DNA of 64,000 nt from Pseudobutyrivibrio sp. UBA3626 (GCA_002373675.1 DFLF01000009.1:62001-126000), one strand, 5' to 3'. Shown: positions 44,884-54,990, counted from the stretch's first letter. Notes: generated by a model from the sequence alone, not told the origin. Numbers and translations are program-made.

Positions 44884-46542
44884 TTAAAAATCATTAAAAT
44901 CTATTATATCCGAACCACCTGACTTATTGTCAGTTTTCTTAAAGTCGTTTGCCTTATGCATCTTTGAATTAAGCTCTTCATTAAGATCAAGCTCATCGTC
45001 GCCAAAGACATTCTTCTTTTTCCTGCTTTCTTTCTTACGTTTCTTAAGTTCTTTCTTAATATCTTTCTCGTCTTCCCAGAAAGCAAATTCATCATCTTCT
45101 TTCGGCTCTTGCTTTATCTCTGGTTCTTCTTTAACCTTCGAATCTTCTTTAACCTTCGGCTCTTCTTTAACCTTCGGCTCTTCTTTAGCCTGTAGTTCTT
45201 CTACTACGTCAGAATTCTTTTTTCCCTTATCATCCAAATTGTTCTGAGTCTCAGATTCCTTTTGGCTTACAGGCTCATCCTCAGCTTTTAGATTGTCAAT
45301 ACTCTTATCAATATCAAAGTCGTCATATTCATCATATATGTCTTCGTCATCTTCATCATATAATTCTTCTTTTCTTCTTCGTTTCTCTTCTTTCTTTGCA
45401 GCTTTTCTCTCTTCTTTCTCTCTCTTCTTTTCTTCCTTAAGTCTGCGTTTTGCTTCCTTCTTAGATTCTTTATCCAAATCATCGAAGGAATCTTCAGGCT
45501 CTTCTTCGTCGCCGTCAATAAGATCAGCCTTTTCATCTCTCTTCTTAAGAACAACGTTAATAATAACTGCAACGACAACAATTATAACAAATATTATTGC
45601 TGCAATAATATATCTAATATTAATAGCTTTGATTTTATCAAGAAGTCCAGATCCATTCTCAGGTTCAGAACTTGTAGTATTAGTTTTGAATAAAGCCTCA
45701 TTTGCCCTCTGGACAGTCTTCTCAGTAGTATCGTACTGGAACCAACCCGTTACATTAGTAGAGCTTGTTCCATATACATATACAAAACCATCTACACCAT
45801 CTAGTGAATATACTTCAACCTGTCTTCCATCAACATCTATTGTTCCACCTTTCAAACTATCACTTGGTTTATCAGAAGGTGTAGCAGGAATAACATAATA
45901 ATCAGGTTTACCCAGATAGAAATTATCTTTGACAGTATTACTTGCCTGATCATATATATAGAACGCTCCCGAACCGGCAATATTATCTACAGGCTTAAGA
46001 TATACCATTGTTGTCTGACCGTTACTGATTCCCTTAAGACTCTTGCCGTTAATCTGAAGCTGAACCTGATTGTATCCGCCAGGTATTTCTTCAGCTGTAA
46101 ATCTCTCAGAGACAGTATATTTTTTGCCGTTAATGTCAAAATCTTCCGATGCTCCCGCAGAAGATGGATTACTTGCAGCGGAACCAACGTTTACCACCAT
46201 TGACGAACTACTTGCATTACTTGAGCTGACTGCAATAGCAGATTGACCGGCTGCGTTAGCTTTAAAAGTAATAGTTCCCTGCTTACCGGAAAAATCAACC
46301 TCTCCCGCAGAAGTTCTGTATCCGCTGACATTACAGTTTACAACAGACAGAACATTCTCATTGAACTTAACAGTCATATTGCCTGACTCAGTTGCTGTGG
46401 CAGTTACCGTAAATGTATCGCCAACCGCAGGATTCTCTGTAGAAATCGCAACAGATGAAGTTCCTGCCGCACCAACTGTCATTGCAGACATTGTTAATAT
46501 CATACAAGCAATAAAAGCCAAAAGTGTTCTTCTGATTTTCAT
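44884..46542 (-). CDS. Cohesin-like extracellular protein with membrane anchor and long charged cytoplasmic tail
   Basis: Signal peptide (1-26), then a cohesin-like beta domain (NPAVGDTFTVTATATESGN, then VLSVVNCNVSGYRTSAGEVD) up to about 120, and a second outer region to about 300. A single membrane helix is near 310-335 (YIIAAIIFVIIVVVAVIINV). The roughly 215-residue cytoplasmic tail is extremely charged, with Lys/Glu runs and a short KVKEEP/KVKEDS repeat. Similar 'cohesin domain-containing' proteins occur in Lachnospiraceae next to clpC; their function is not known. It lies 18 bases before the clpC start. Confidence 0.75.
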   Translation of the reverse strand: MKIRRTLLAFIACMILTMSAMTVGAAGTSSVAISTENPAVGDTFTVTATATESGNMTVKFNENVLSVVNCNVSGYRTSAGEVDFSGKQGTITFKANAAGQSAIAVSSSNASSSSMVVNVGSAASNPSSAGASEDFDINGKKYTVSERFTAEEIPGGYNQVQLQINGKSLKGISNGQTTMVYLKPVDNIAGSGAFYIYDQASNTVKDNFYLGKPDYYVIPATPSDKPSDSLKGGTIDVDGRQVEVYSLDGVDGFVYVYGTSSTNVTGWFQYDTTEKTVQRANEALFKTNTTSSEPENGSGLLDKIKAINIRYIIAAIIFVIIVVVAVIINVVLKKRDEKADLIDGDEEEPEDSFDDLDKESKKEAKRRLKEEKKREKEERKAAKKEEKRRRKEELYDEDDEDIYDEYDDFDIDKSIDNLKAEDEPVSQKESETQNNLDDKGKKNSDVVEELQAKEEPKVKEEPKVKEDSKVKEEPEIKQEPKEDDEFAFWEDEKDIKKELKKRKKESRKKKNVFGDDELDLNEELNSKMHKANDFKKTDNKSGGSDIIDFNDF

Positions 46543-46677
46543 ATCAATACCTCGATCCCCTCAAATAATAATATCAATAATTTGTGTTTTAATACAACAT
46601 TTCATTAACCAAATCACTACATATAGATTATATGAGAAGTCATTGCAAAAATCAACAAATTATAAAAAAACCTCTTA

Positions 46678-48981
46678 TCATGCCGCATCAGTATCTCTTT
46701 GCATATCGTCAGTAGTTATTCCAACCTTCTTTAGTACCTCTTCTACGTTAGATACAGGTATAACATTTATCTGGTCTAATACTTCCTTTGCAACATCACG
46801 AAGGTCGTCTTCGTTCTCTTTTGGAATGAATGCATTCTTTACACCGGCACGCTGAGCCGCCATAAGCTTCTCCGGAAGTCCGCCTATGGGCGTTACAACT
46901 CCACGAAGAGACACTTCACCTGTCATTGCAAAATGTGGGTCAACTGCCTTATCTGTTACAAGTGAAGCTATTGCTGTTGTAAGTGTTATTCCCGCAGAAG
47001 GACCGTCTTTGGGCACAGCACCCTCCGGAACATGAATATGTATATCATTCTTTTCAAAAACATCTGCCTTATCGGGAAACATTGTCTTCACAAGGCTCAC
47101 TGCAATCTGGGCTGATTCCTTCATAACATCTCCCAGCTGGCCTGTAATAATAATATTCCCTTTTCCTTTTGTAAAAACTGTCTCAATATACAGTATCTCT
47201 CCTCCTGCACTTGTCCATGCCAGTCCGGTAACAACTCCGCTCTTTTGTTTTTCGGGAACCTTTTCTCTGTGAACAGGCCTCATATCAAGCTCGTCCCTTA
47301 ATCTGTCTTCCGTAACCTCAAATACATTCTCAGGCTCCTTGGCAATCTCGACAGCCGCTCCTCTGCACAGAGTATCCATCCTTTTCCTCAGCCCTCTGAC
47401 ACCTGCTTCTCTTGTATACTCGGAAATAATCTTATTAATCATATCGTCCGAGATACTAATCTTTCCTTCGGGAATACCCATTTTCTCCATCGCTTTAGGA
47501 AGCAGATGTTCTTTCGCAATAGATAATTTCTCCAAAGGAGTATATCCCTCAAAATGTATAACTTCCATTCTGTCAAGAAGCGGACCGGGTATAGTATCAG
47601 TCGTATTAGCAGTGCATATAAAGAATACATCAGATAGATCATACGGCACATTCATATAATGATCTGTAAATGTATGATTCTGTTCAGGGTCTAACACCTC
47701 CAAAAGCGCACTTGCGGGATCACCATGATAACTTGCCCCTATCTTATCTACTTCATCAAGCACCATAACCGGGTTGGACACACCGCTTTTCTGAATTCCA
47801 TCCATAATTCTACCGGGCATGGCACCAATATATGTACGTCTGTGTCCTCTTATGTCTGCTTCATCCCTTGCACCACCAAGACTGACTCTCGAGTATTCTC
47901 TGCCTAATGCTCTTGCAATACTTTTACCGATACTTGTCTTGCCTGTTCCCGGCGCACCCACAAACAAAAGTATTGAACCGGATTGTTTTTTCTTAAGATT
48001 CATTACTGCAATCTGCTGAATAATACGTTTTTTGACTTTCTTAAGACCAAAGTGATCTTCATCAAGTATCTTCGAAGCAAAGTCAAGGTCTATATTCTTA
48101 GGGTCTTCACTCTTCCATGATAAGGATGTTACAAAATCAAGATAATCGTACAGCATACCTGTCTCGGATGAATGTGACCCCTCCTGCTTAAGCCTGTTTA
48201 GAACTTTTCTTGCTTCAGCTTCGGCAGTCTCATTCATACCGGCATTGTCTATCTTCATCTCGAACTTTCTGACATCAGTAACCTTCTCGGGATGTAGTTC
48301 ATCAAGCTCTTTTTGTAAGTATTCCATCTGCTTTTTTATTGCAGACTCCTTGTACATATTCTGATACTCTTCCTGCTGTGCGAAGGATGCATCGGAAGAT
48401 ACCTTCGCAACCTCAATATATTCGTAGAGCATCCTCTCAATTTCTTCGGTTCTCTTCTTAAGAGAGTCAATTTCAAGAAGTGAATACTGTTCTTCATTGG
48501 AAATTGTCATCCATATCGACATAGCGCATACAGTCTCTTCAAGAGAATTGAATTGTGATATGAATGCCTTAGCACTCTGTCCCCATGAGTAATTGCTCAC
48601 ATATTCATTCATCTCTCTCCTTATCTGTTCAAGCTTCTTAGAACGAAGCTCCTCGGAGATATCAATCGTAACAGGATTCCTTCTGATAGAAAGCTCTATA
48701 GAATAATCCTGATTAATTGAGACATCATCTATATATACTCTCTCTCCTGCCATTACTTCAACATATCCTTCTGCACTTATAGAGCTAATATTGCCTGTAA
48801 CAGCCAACGGATAGAAGCTGTCTTCCTTGTACTCCTCCTTGGGTATATCCTCCTTCTTGACAAGCATAACAACCTTCTCACCAATAGCAACTCTGCCGGA
48901 AAGGCTTTTGAACTCGTCAGTCCTAAAGTATATTCTTGAATATGGTAAAATCATCTTGTTATATACAGGTACTACTATCAT
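46678..48981 (-). CDS. lon: ATP-dependent protease Lon
   Basis: Cytoplasmic AAA+ protease for damaged and regulatory proteins. The 767-residue length is normal. The N-terminal LON domain begins VVPVYNKMILPYSR, the Walker A is GAPGTGKTS near 345, and the Ser-Lys protease site is PKDGPSAGIT with the Lys further on. The CIRCE element about 55 bases before the start points to control by the heat-shock repressor HrcA. Confidence 0.97.
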   Translation of the reverse strand: MIVVPVYNKMILPYSRIYFRTDEFKSLSGRVAIGEKVVMLVKKEDIPKEEYKEDSFYPLAVTGNISSISAEGYVEVMAGERVYIDDVSINQDYSIELSIRRNPVTIDISEELRSKKLEQIRREMNEYVSNYSWGQSAKAFISQFNSLEETVCAMSIWMTISNEEQYSLLEIDSLKKRTEEIERMLYEYIEVAKVSSDASFAQQEEYQNMYKESAIKKQMEYLQKELDELHPEKVTDVRKFEMKIDNAGMNETAEAEARKVLNRLKQEGSHSSETGMLYDYLDFVTSLSWKSEDPKNIDLDFASKILDEDHFGLKKVKKRIIQQIAVMNLKKKQSGSILLFVGAPGTGKTSIGKSIARALGREYSRVSLGGARDEADIRGHRRTYIGAMPGRIMDGIQKSGVSNPVMVLDEVDKIGASYHGDPASALLEVLDPEQNHTFTDHYMNVPYDLSDVFFICTANTTDTIPGPLLDRMEVIHFEGYTPLEKLSIAKEHLLPKAMEKMGIPEGKISISDDMINKIISEYTREAGVRGLRKRMDTLCRGAAVEIAKEPENVFEVTEDRLRDELDMRPVHREKVPEKQKSGVVTGLAWTSAGGEILYIETVFTKGKGNIIITGQLGDVMKESAQIAVSLVKTMFPDKADVFEKNDIHIHVPEGAVPKDGPSAGITLTTAIASLVTDKAVDPHFAMTGEVSLRGVVTPIGGLPEKLMAAQRAGVKNAFIPKENEDDLRDVAKEVLDQINVIPVSNVEEVLKKVGITTDDMQRDTDAA

Positions 48982-49033
48982 GTCATATCTCCTTTCGTGA
49001 TTATCTAATATATAAAATCAATTGTGCGCAAGT

Positions 49034-49066
49034 TTACTAGCACTCTTTATATATGAGTGCTAGTAA
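49034..49066 (-). promoter_or_regulatory. CIRCE operator upstream of lon
   Basis: TTACTAGCACTC-N9-GAGTGCTAGTAA, a perfect 12-bp inverted repeat with a 9-base spacer. It matches the CIRCE consensus TTAGCACTC-N9-GAGTGCTAA except for the outer T/A, here C/G. CIRCE binds HrcA and normally controls groE and dnaK operons. Confidence 0.88.
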
Positions 49067-49105
49067 TGAGATGATAACACGATTATATATATATGTCAAC
49101 ATATA

Positions 49106-49324
49106 TTATATCTTCCTTATTAGCAGTACCACCCATGAAGCAATCAGTACTATAAAAAACGCTGCAACAAGTCTTACCATATTACAATGTGCCAGCTCTA
49201 CAGCGAAAAGGAACACATATCCGAACACAATCATAATTGCAATCAGAACCGCATATAATCCGCTGTATAATATATCTACCTTATCAATACCGCCTTTGTT
49301 CTTCTCAAATATAAAATTCTCCAT
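49106..49324 (-). CDS. Small two-helix membrane protein, unrecognised
   Basis: Start taken at the ATG at 49324 (MENFIFEKNKGG) preceded by GGGAG. The 72-residue protein has two hydrophobic segments (LYAVLIAIMIVFGYVFLF and VRLVAAFFIVLIASWVVLLI). No family is recognised. It lies alone between lon and an SDR-family gene. Confidence 0.6.
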   Translation of the reverse strand: MENFIFEKNKGGIDKVDILYSGLYAVLIAIMIVFGYVFLFAVELAHCNMVRLVAAFFIVLIASWVVLLIRKI

Positions 49325-49425
49325 AAAAAAATCTCCCTTCATAATAAACTCTTTTCAATGTTGAGTCTATTATAGAGGGAGATATGTACTATAATTGGGA
49401 CACTACTTTTCAAACATCTTACATC

Positions 49426-50202
49426 TTACATCTTCTTCTCCTGCCAATCCCCTGCAAAATCAAGAAGAATCTCATCAGGAGAAAACTTCCTAAGAACATA
49501 AGTTATCTTAGCGGCAATTCCCGGAAGAATTATTTCTTTATTTCCATACATCTTATGAATGGCATACTTTGCAACTTTCCTTGGGCTCATTCCTTTTGCT
49601 TCTCTCGGAATTCCTGCTGCCTCATTAAATCCTGTCGGAACAGGTCCCGGGCAAAGAGCACCAACATAGACATTGGATTCCATAACACTCTTTTCTCTCG
49701 CAATTGCTCTTGTAAGGTTAAGTATATAAGCCTTAGACGCATAGTAAGTTGCCATATAAGGTGAGCCCGGCATATAGCCTGCCGAACTTGCGATGTTGAG
49801 AATATAACCTCTATTCTTCTTAAGCATATCCTTAAGGAACAGCTTTGTTAATACATGAGCGCCCAAGACATTGGTATTTATCATATTAATCTCTCTATCA
49901 AGACTAATAGAATCAAATTCTCCTAATGCGCCAAATCCCGCACCGTTTATTAACACATGTACATCTTTTGATTTATATTTCTCATATAGAGCCTTACACT
50001 CATCCACGTTAGAAACATCACATACGAAGTACTCAACTTTATGATTATATCTATGCCTCTTCGACAACTTATTATATTCCTTTTCCAATTTCTCAAGCTT
50101 ATCTTCGCTTCTAGCTACAAGTACAATGTCAAGTCGTGATAATAAGCACCTGGCCATCTCCTTACCTATTCCTGAAGATGCTCCCGTTATTATTGCATAC
50201 AT
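49426..50202 (-). CDS. Short-chain dehydrogenase/reductase family protein
   Basis: Start chosen at the ATG at 50202 (MYAIITGASSG), six bases from GGAG. The 258-residue protein shows the NAD(P)-binding TGASSGIGKEMAR at the N-terminus, NGAGFGALG near 85, and the catalytic Tyr and Lys in YYASK near 155. Similar clostridial proteins are of the DltE/YqjQ-like type with broad substrates. The substrate cannot be read from the sequence. Confidence 0.88.
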   Translation of the reverse strand: MYAIITGASSGIGKEMARCLLSRLDIVLVARSEDKLEKLEKEYNKLSKRHRYNHKVEYFVCDVSNVDECKALYEKYKSKDVHVLINGAGFGALGEFDSISLDREINMINTNVLGAHVLTKLFLKDMLKKNRGYILNIASSAGYMPGSPYMATYYASKAYILNLTRAIAREKSVMESNVYVGALCPGPVPTGFNEAAGIPREAKGMSPRKVAKYAIHKMYGNKEIILPGIAAKITYVLRKFSPDEILLDFAGDWQEKKM

Positions 50203-50265
50203 ACATTGCTCCTTTCTATTGTTAATGTTATATGTGCAGGTACTACAACTCATTTAATATATCTA

Positions 50266-51621
50266 TTAAAACACAGCAAACTTTAAGACAAACAGTCCTG
50301 CCAGTATATACATTAGCGGATTAATCTTCTTGAAATTACCTGCAATCAGATTAATAACTACATACGATATAATACCAACACCAATCCCATCAGATATACT
50401 ATACAGTATGGGCATACATATAAAACACAGGTATGCGGGAATAGACTGAGCCGGATTCTTGAAATTGATATCCACAACATTCATAGCCATAAGAAAACCC
50501 ACGAATATAAGCGCCGGCGCAACTGCAAATCCTGGAATTGCAATAAATATCGGGCCTATAACGAGAGATACTATAAAAAGAAGTCCAGTAACAATTGATG
50601 TAAGTCCTGTTCTTCCACCTTCATTAATACCAGCCGAACTCTCCACATATATTGTAGTTGTTGATGTGCCGCATATAGCCCCAAACGCATTTGCAACAGA
50701 ATCTGCTACAAGTGCTCTCTTCATACCGCGCACTTTACCGTTTTCATCTACCATAGAAGTATTGGCGCTGCATCCAAGAAGGGAACCCATTACGTTGAAT
50801 ATATCAACAAAAAGAAGCGAGAATACAATCGTAACAATATCAATTGCTTTCACACTTGACATATCTACATTAAAGCACGCTGCAAAGGAATCCGAGAAGC
50901 TTTTGAAATCATCAAATATGAATTTAGTCGGAATAACTGAAGGATAATCGGGACCAACTTCATATAATCCGGTAAGCTGTGCTATTATACCAAGAATCCA
51001 GGACACACCTACACCTATAAGTATTGAGCCCTTAACTTTTCTTACATAGAAGATGCCAGTTACTATAATACCTATGAGACACAGAATTGCTGATATTCCA
51101 TCGGTATGAAAGCTTCCGTTAAAGTCTACAATCTTAACAAGTGTTTCTTCCGATGCAACAACAACTTTACCTTTCTGGAATCCTATAAACGCTATAAATA
51201 GTCCTATACCTACTGTAAGACCTTTTACAAGATCCTTAGGAATAGCGTTGAACAGAAATGTGGTAACATTAGTAAGTGTCAAAACCAAAAATATTACAGC
51301 TTCTATTAACACTCCCAAAAGTCCTGCTTGCCACGGAAGTCCCATTATAGTGCATACTTCATACGTTATATATGCATTAAGACCAAGTCCGGGAGCCAGT
51401 GCAAAAGGCAGATTAGAAAAGCATGCCATAAGAAGCGTACCAACGCCTGATGCAAGAGCTGTCGCCACAAATATAGCATTAGAATCCATACCTGTCTCAC
51501 TAAGGATTGCAGGGTTAACCGCTAGAATATATGCCATTGTTACAAAAGTTGTGAGCCCGGCTATCAATTCTGTCTTAACACTTGTCTTATTCTGTTGTAA
51601 TCGAAAAATCCTATCTAACAT
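50266..51621 (-). CDS. NCS2/AzgA-type purine (adenine/guanine/hypoxanthine) permease
   Basis: A 451-residue membrane transporter with the AzgA/PbuG pattern: TELIAGLTTFVTMAYILAVN near the start, PFALAPGLGLNAY at about 75, the family-typical ESSAGINEGGRTGLT at about 325-340 and many membrane helices. It imports purine bases with protons. It appears to be a single transcription unit; no purine riboswitch was recognised in the upstream 130 bases. Confidence 0.9.
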   Translation of the reverse strand: MLDRIFRLQQNKTSVKTELIAGLTTFVTMAYILAVNPAILSETGMDSNAIFVATALASGVGTLLMACFSNLPFALAPGLGLNAYITYEVCTIMGLPWQAGLLGVLIEAVIFLVLTLTNVTTFLFNAIPKDLVKGLTVGIGLFIAFIGFQKGKVVVASEETLVKIVDFNGSFHTDGISAILCLIGIIVTGIFYVRKVKGSILIGVGVSWILGIIAQLTGLYEVGPDYPSVIPTKFIFDDFKSFSDSFAACFNVDMSSVKAIDIVTIVFSLLFVDIFNVMGSLLGCSANTSMVDENGKVRGMKRALVADSVANAFGAICGTSTTTIYVESSAGINEGGRTGLTSIVTGLLFIVSLVIGPIFIAIPGFAVAPALIFVGFLMAMNVVDINFKNPAQSIPAYLCFICMPILYSISDGIGVGIISYVVINLIAGNFKKINPLMYILAGLFVLKFAVF

Positions 51622-51710
51622 TACAATAATCCAATCATGTAATTATCAAGTATTAACGTATCATTACCAGATCTTTTATCTTAGATTTATCCATGTAGAA
51701 ATTATATCAT

Positions 51711-51748
51711 AAAAAAGAGACATAGTTGCAACAATTCAACCATGTCTC
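51711..51748 (-). terminator. Terminator of yajC
   Basis: GAGACAT-A-GTTG and CAAC-C-ATGTCTC form a 12-bp stem with one mismatch; the minus strand continues with six T. Confidence 0.85.
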
Positions 51749-51759
51749 ATAAGTATTAA

Positions 51760-52197
51760 TTACTTATTAGCTTTCTTAGCCTCTTTTTCTTCCTTCTTCT
51801 TACGCTTAGCCTCTTCCTTAGCAGCTTGAGCTTCCTTACGCTCTTGTGCAGCCTTGGCATTAGCCTCTGCGTCTTCAGGCTTCTCAACACTTGTTATAGC
51901 AGACTTTTGCATCGGAATACGACAGTTCTTGTTACTACCGAACTCAACAATAACAACATCTTCACCAATGTCAATAATTACTCCATAGAATCCACTTGAA
52001 GTAAGAACAGTATCACCAACTGCCATGTTAGCTAGCATATCGTTCTTTCTCTTGTTCTCCTTATTAGATGGACGAATCATGAAGAAATACATAAGCACAA
52101 ACAAACCAACGATCATAATGATCATTCCGTATTTACCAAAAAAACCGGAAAGACCCGAAGCCTGTTCAGTTGCCTCTAATAATAATCCAAAATTCAT
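51760..52197 (-). CDS. yajC: Preprotein translocase subunit YajC
   Basis: Accessory subunit of the Sec translocon. The 145-residue protein has one membrane helix (YGMIIMIVGLFVLMYFFMI), the family motif MIRPSNKENKRKNDML and then the TVLTSSGFYGVIIDIG domain. The C-terminal 40 residues are a Lys/Glu/Ala-rich charged tail longer than in E. coli. tgt lies about 500 bases upstream, a common neighbourhood in bacteria, but here a small Nif11-like gene sits between them. Confidence 0.93.
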   Translation of the reverse strand: MNFGLLLEATEQASGLSGFFGKYGMIIMIVGLFVLMYFFMIRPSNKENKRKNDMLANMAVGDTVLTSSGFYGVIIDIGEDVVIVEFGSNKNCRIPMQKSAITSVEKPEDAEANAKAAQERKEAQAAKEEAKRKKKEEKEAKKANK

Positions 52198-52326
52198 TAG
52201 AATAACCTCCTATTTCTTAAAATACCATTCAACATTTTACATAATATTGTAATATATATCAAGTAAAAATTGGTTATTTTAAGTATTTGTGATTATATGG
52301 CAAAAGACTCCTGCTTTCTTACCTTA

Positions 52327-52602
52327 TTATACAGTCCACCTATGCTTACATTTTTCACAGTAGCAATGGTCCTGATAGTGACTGCTTGGGGTAAAGACAA
52401 CATCATCACCAGTTGCACCACATTCTGGGCAAGTATAATCACCACCTCCAAAGCATCCGCCACCTGATACTGCCTCAAGCTGCTCATCGTTTAGCACTAC
52501 TCCTTCTTCCTTGGCAAGCGCTAATATCTCATCAGAATTCTTACATTCTTCAACTTTTTTTATTTGCTCATCAGTTAATCCCTTTAATAATTCTTTTCTC
52601 AT
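52327..52602 (-). CDS. Nif11/TOMM-leader-like peptide fused to a zinc ribbon
   Basis: Start placed at the ATG at 52602 (MRKELLKGLTDE), nine bases from AGGAG. The first 45 residues have the leader pattern of Nif11-type RiPP precursors (LTDEQIKKVEECKNSDEILA, then LNDEQLEAVSGGG with a double-glycine end). The remaining part has two cysteine pairs, TCPECGAT and YCEKCKHRW, a zinc-ribbon arrangement. No modification enzyme or exporter gene lies beside it. It may be a RiPP-like precursor with a folded core, or a protein that reuses the leader domain for another role. Confidence 0.7.
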   Translation of the reverse strand: MRKELLKGLTDEQIKKVEECKNSDEILALAKEEGVVLNDEQLEAVSGGGCFGGGDYTCPECGATGDDVVFTPSSHYQDHCYCEKCKHRWTV

Positions 52603-52711
52603 AGTCATTATCTCCTCGTCTAGTTAATACATTTTGATAATAATATTTATCACTATTATCATTTTATCCTACACTTATATATACACATTTAATACAAAAA
52701 AGCGACATTTA

Positions 52712-53842
52712 TTATAATATATCGTCTAAATGTTCAGACTTACTCTTCTTATACTCAGCAAATCTGTTCTCTTCTATTGCCTCTCGTATCTCTTCCATCA
52801 TTGTATTATAGAAATACAGATTATGAAGCACACACAGTCTCATACCCAGCATCTCTTTACTCATAACAAGATGCCTGATATATGCTCTTGAATAATTCCT
52901 GCAGGCAGGGCAATTGCATCCTTCCTCTATAGGTCTAGAGTCAAGCTTGTACTTTTCATTTCGGATATTTACCTTGCCTAGATTAGTATATAACTGTCCA
53001 TGTCTTGCATTCCTTGATGGATATACACAGTCGAAGAAGTCAACGCCTCGCTCTACTGATTCAAGTATATTATTAGGGGTTCCTACTCCCATAAGATATG
53101 TCGGCTTATCCTGCGGCAAATGTGGAACTGTAACATCAAGGATTCTATACATTTCTTCATGGGTCTCACCTACAGCAAGGCCGCCTATGGCATATCCATC
53201 GAGATTCATATCACTAATCTCATCAGCATGATTTATCCTGATATCCTCGAATATAGCACCCTGATTAATGCCGAATAGCAGTTGATTCTTATTGATAGTA
53301 TCTTCCTTATCATTAAGCATTTTCATAGTATCCTGGCATCTCTTAAGCCATCTTGTAGTTCTATTAACAGAATCCTCTACATATTCACGACTTGCCTTAC
53401 TACTTGGACATTCATCAAAAGCCATGGCAATTGTAGAGCCAAGATTAGACTGAATTGTCATACTTTCTTCCGGCCCCATGAAAAGTTTTCTTCCGTCAAT
53501 GTGAGAGTTAAATGTAACTCCCTCTTCTTTTATCTTTCGAAGCTTTGCAAGGGAAAACACCTGAAATCCCCCGGAGTCCGTAAGGATTGGCTTGTCCCAT
53601 ACCATGAACTTGTGAAGTCCGCCAAATTCTTTAATTAATTCATCCCCGGGACGAACATGAAGATGATATGTATTAGAAAGCTGTACCTGTGTCTTAATCT
53701 CTTGTAAGTCCTGTGTTGATACAGCGCCTTTAATAGCTGCTGACGTACCTACATTCATAAAAACAGGGGTCTGTATATCACCATGAACAGTTGATAGTAC
53801 AGCCCTCTTTGCTTTGCCATCTTTATTAATAATCTTATACAT
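52712..53842 (-). CDS. tgt: tRNA-guanine transglycosylase
   Basis: Exchanges guanine 34 for preQ1 in tRNA with GUN anticodons. The 376-residue protein has the substrate segment LTDSGGFQVFSLAKLRKI with the active-site Asp, a second Asp region DFFDCVYPSRNARHG, and the zinc site CNCPACRNYSRAYIRHL. Its start overlaps the aroC stop by one base. It works in the same pathway as the queH gene at 5712. Confidence 0.97.
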   Translation of the reverse strand: MYKIINKDGKAKRAVLSTVHGDIQTPVFMNVGTSAAIKGAVSTQDLQEIKTQVQLSNTYHLHVRPGDELIKEFGGLHKFMVWDKPILTDSGGFQVFSLAKLRKIKEEGVTFNSHIDGRKLFMGPEESMTIQSNLGSTIAMAFDECPSSKASREYVEDSVNRTTRWLKRCQDTMKMLNDKEDTINKNQLLFGINQGAIFEDIRINHADEISDMNLDGYAIGGLAVGETHEEMYRILDVTVPHLPQDKPTYLMGVGTPNNILESVERGVDFFDCVYPSRNARHGQLYTNLGKVNIRNEKYKLDSRPIEEGCNCPACRNYSRAYIRHLVMSKEMLGMRLCVLHNLYFYNTMMEEIREAIEENRFAEYKKSKSEHLDDIL

Positions 53843-54936
53843 TACTTATATATTTCCTTCATATAATCTATCTTCGATGTCATATTATCCATCATCAAAT
53901 CAAGTAGCGTAATTGCCGCCATACTTTCTACAACAACTACAGCTCTTGGTACAATAACAGGATCGTGTCTTCCAGTAATATTAATATCTATCTCATCATT
54001 AAAACTATCAATTGTATGTTGCGACTGGCTTATTGATGGAGTTGGTTTGATTGCAACTCTGAATACAATATCCTGCCCATCACTAATTCCGCCAAGAACA
54101 CCGCCAGCATGGTTAGAATGGAATATCACTCCATCTCTATAGGACATCTCATCATTGTTACTACTGCCATTACTTGTAGCTGCAATAAATCCATCACCCA
54201 TCTCAAATCCTTTGACTGCCCCGATAGAAAGCATTGCCTTGGCAAGACATGCATCTAATTTATTAAAGGCAGGTTCTCCAATTCCTACAGGGACATTATG
54301 TATGACGCACTCAACAATTCCACCTACTGAATCGTTATTCTTCTTACATTCTTCAATATATTCCATTGCCTGAAAAGCAACTCTCTCATTAGGCATATAA
54401 AGAGGATTATTGATTTCATCAAGGCAGATATCTTCTGAATCTGTAATATTGTATTTGCCAATTGCTCTTGTATAACAGGAAAATGTTATTCCAAGCTCTT
54501 TAAGGATTTTGCCAGCAACAGCTCCTCCAGCAACTCTTGCAATAGTTTCTCTTCCAGAGCTTCTTCCACCACCACGGTAATCTCTAATTCCAAACTTCTC
54601 TTCATAAGTATAGTCAGCGTGACCCGGTCTATATACATTTGCAATATTAGAATAATCTCTCGACCTTTGATTATCATTTTCTACCATAATAGAGATTGGG
54701 CATCCTGTGGTAACATCATCCATAGTTCCACTAAGAATTATTGCCCTGTCAGATTCTTGTCTGGGAGTAGAGAATTTAGACTGTCCCGGCTTTCTTCTAT
54801 CAAGGTATACCTGAATATCTTCTTCATTAAGGGATAGTCCGGCAGGACATCCATCAATAACAACCCCAAGTGCTTTGCCATGGGATTCTCCCCATGATGT
54901 AATTGTAAAATTATTTCCAAATGAATTATTTCTCAT
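53842..54936 (-). CDS. aroC: Chorismate synthase
   Basis: Makes chorismate from EPSP, the last shikimate step, and needs reduced FMN. The 364-residue protein begins with the typical SWGESHGKALGVVIDGCPAG and contains GGGRSSGRETIARVAGGA near 125 and the late signature GRHDPVIVPRAV near 320. Other aromatic genes are not nearby. It overlaps tgt by one base. Confidence 0.97.
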   Translation of the reverse strand: MRNNSFGNNFTITSWGESHGKALGVVIDGCPAGLSLNEEDIQVYLDRRKPGQSKFSTPRQESDRAIILSGTMDDVTTGCPISIMVENDNQRSRDYSNIANVYRPGHADYTYEEKFGIRDYRGGGRSSGRETIARVAGGAVAGKILKELGITFSCYTRAIGKYNITDSEDICLDEINNPLYMPNERVAFQAMEYIEECKKNNDSVGGIVECVIHNVPVGIGEPAFNKLDACLAKAMLSIGAVKGFEMGDGFIAATSNGSSNNDEMSYRDGVIFHSNHAGGVLGGISDGQDIVFRVAIKPTPSISQSQHTIDSFNDEIDINITGRHDPVIVPRAVVVVESMAAITLLDLMMDNMTSKIDYMKEIYK

Positions 54937-54990
54937 GTCACACTAATCTTTCTTAAGCATTTTACACCTGATATTTCTTACCGGCATCGT

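Noticed and set aside
45293..45898. 201-residue plus-strand Ser-rich ORF
   Set aside because: Antisense shadow of the Lys/Glu-rich tail of the cohesin-like protein (44884-46542).
51622..51710. Purine riboswitch ahead of the purine permease
   Set aside because: No aptamer pattern seen in the short upstream region.
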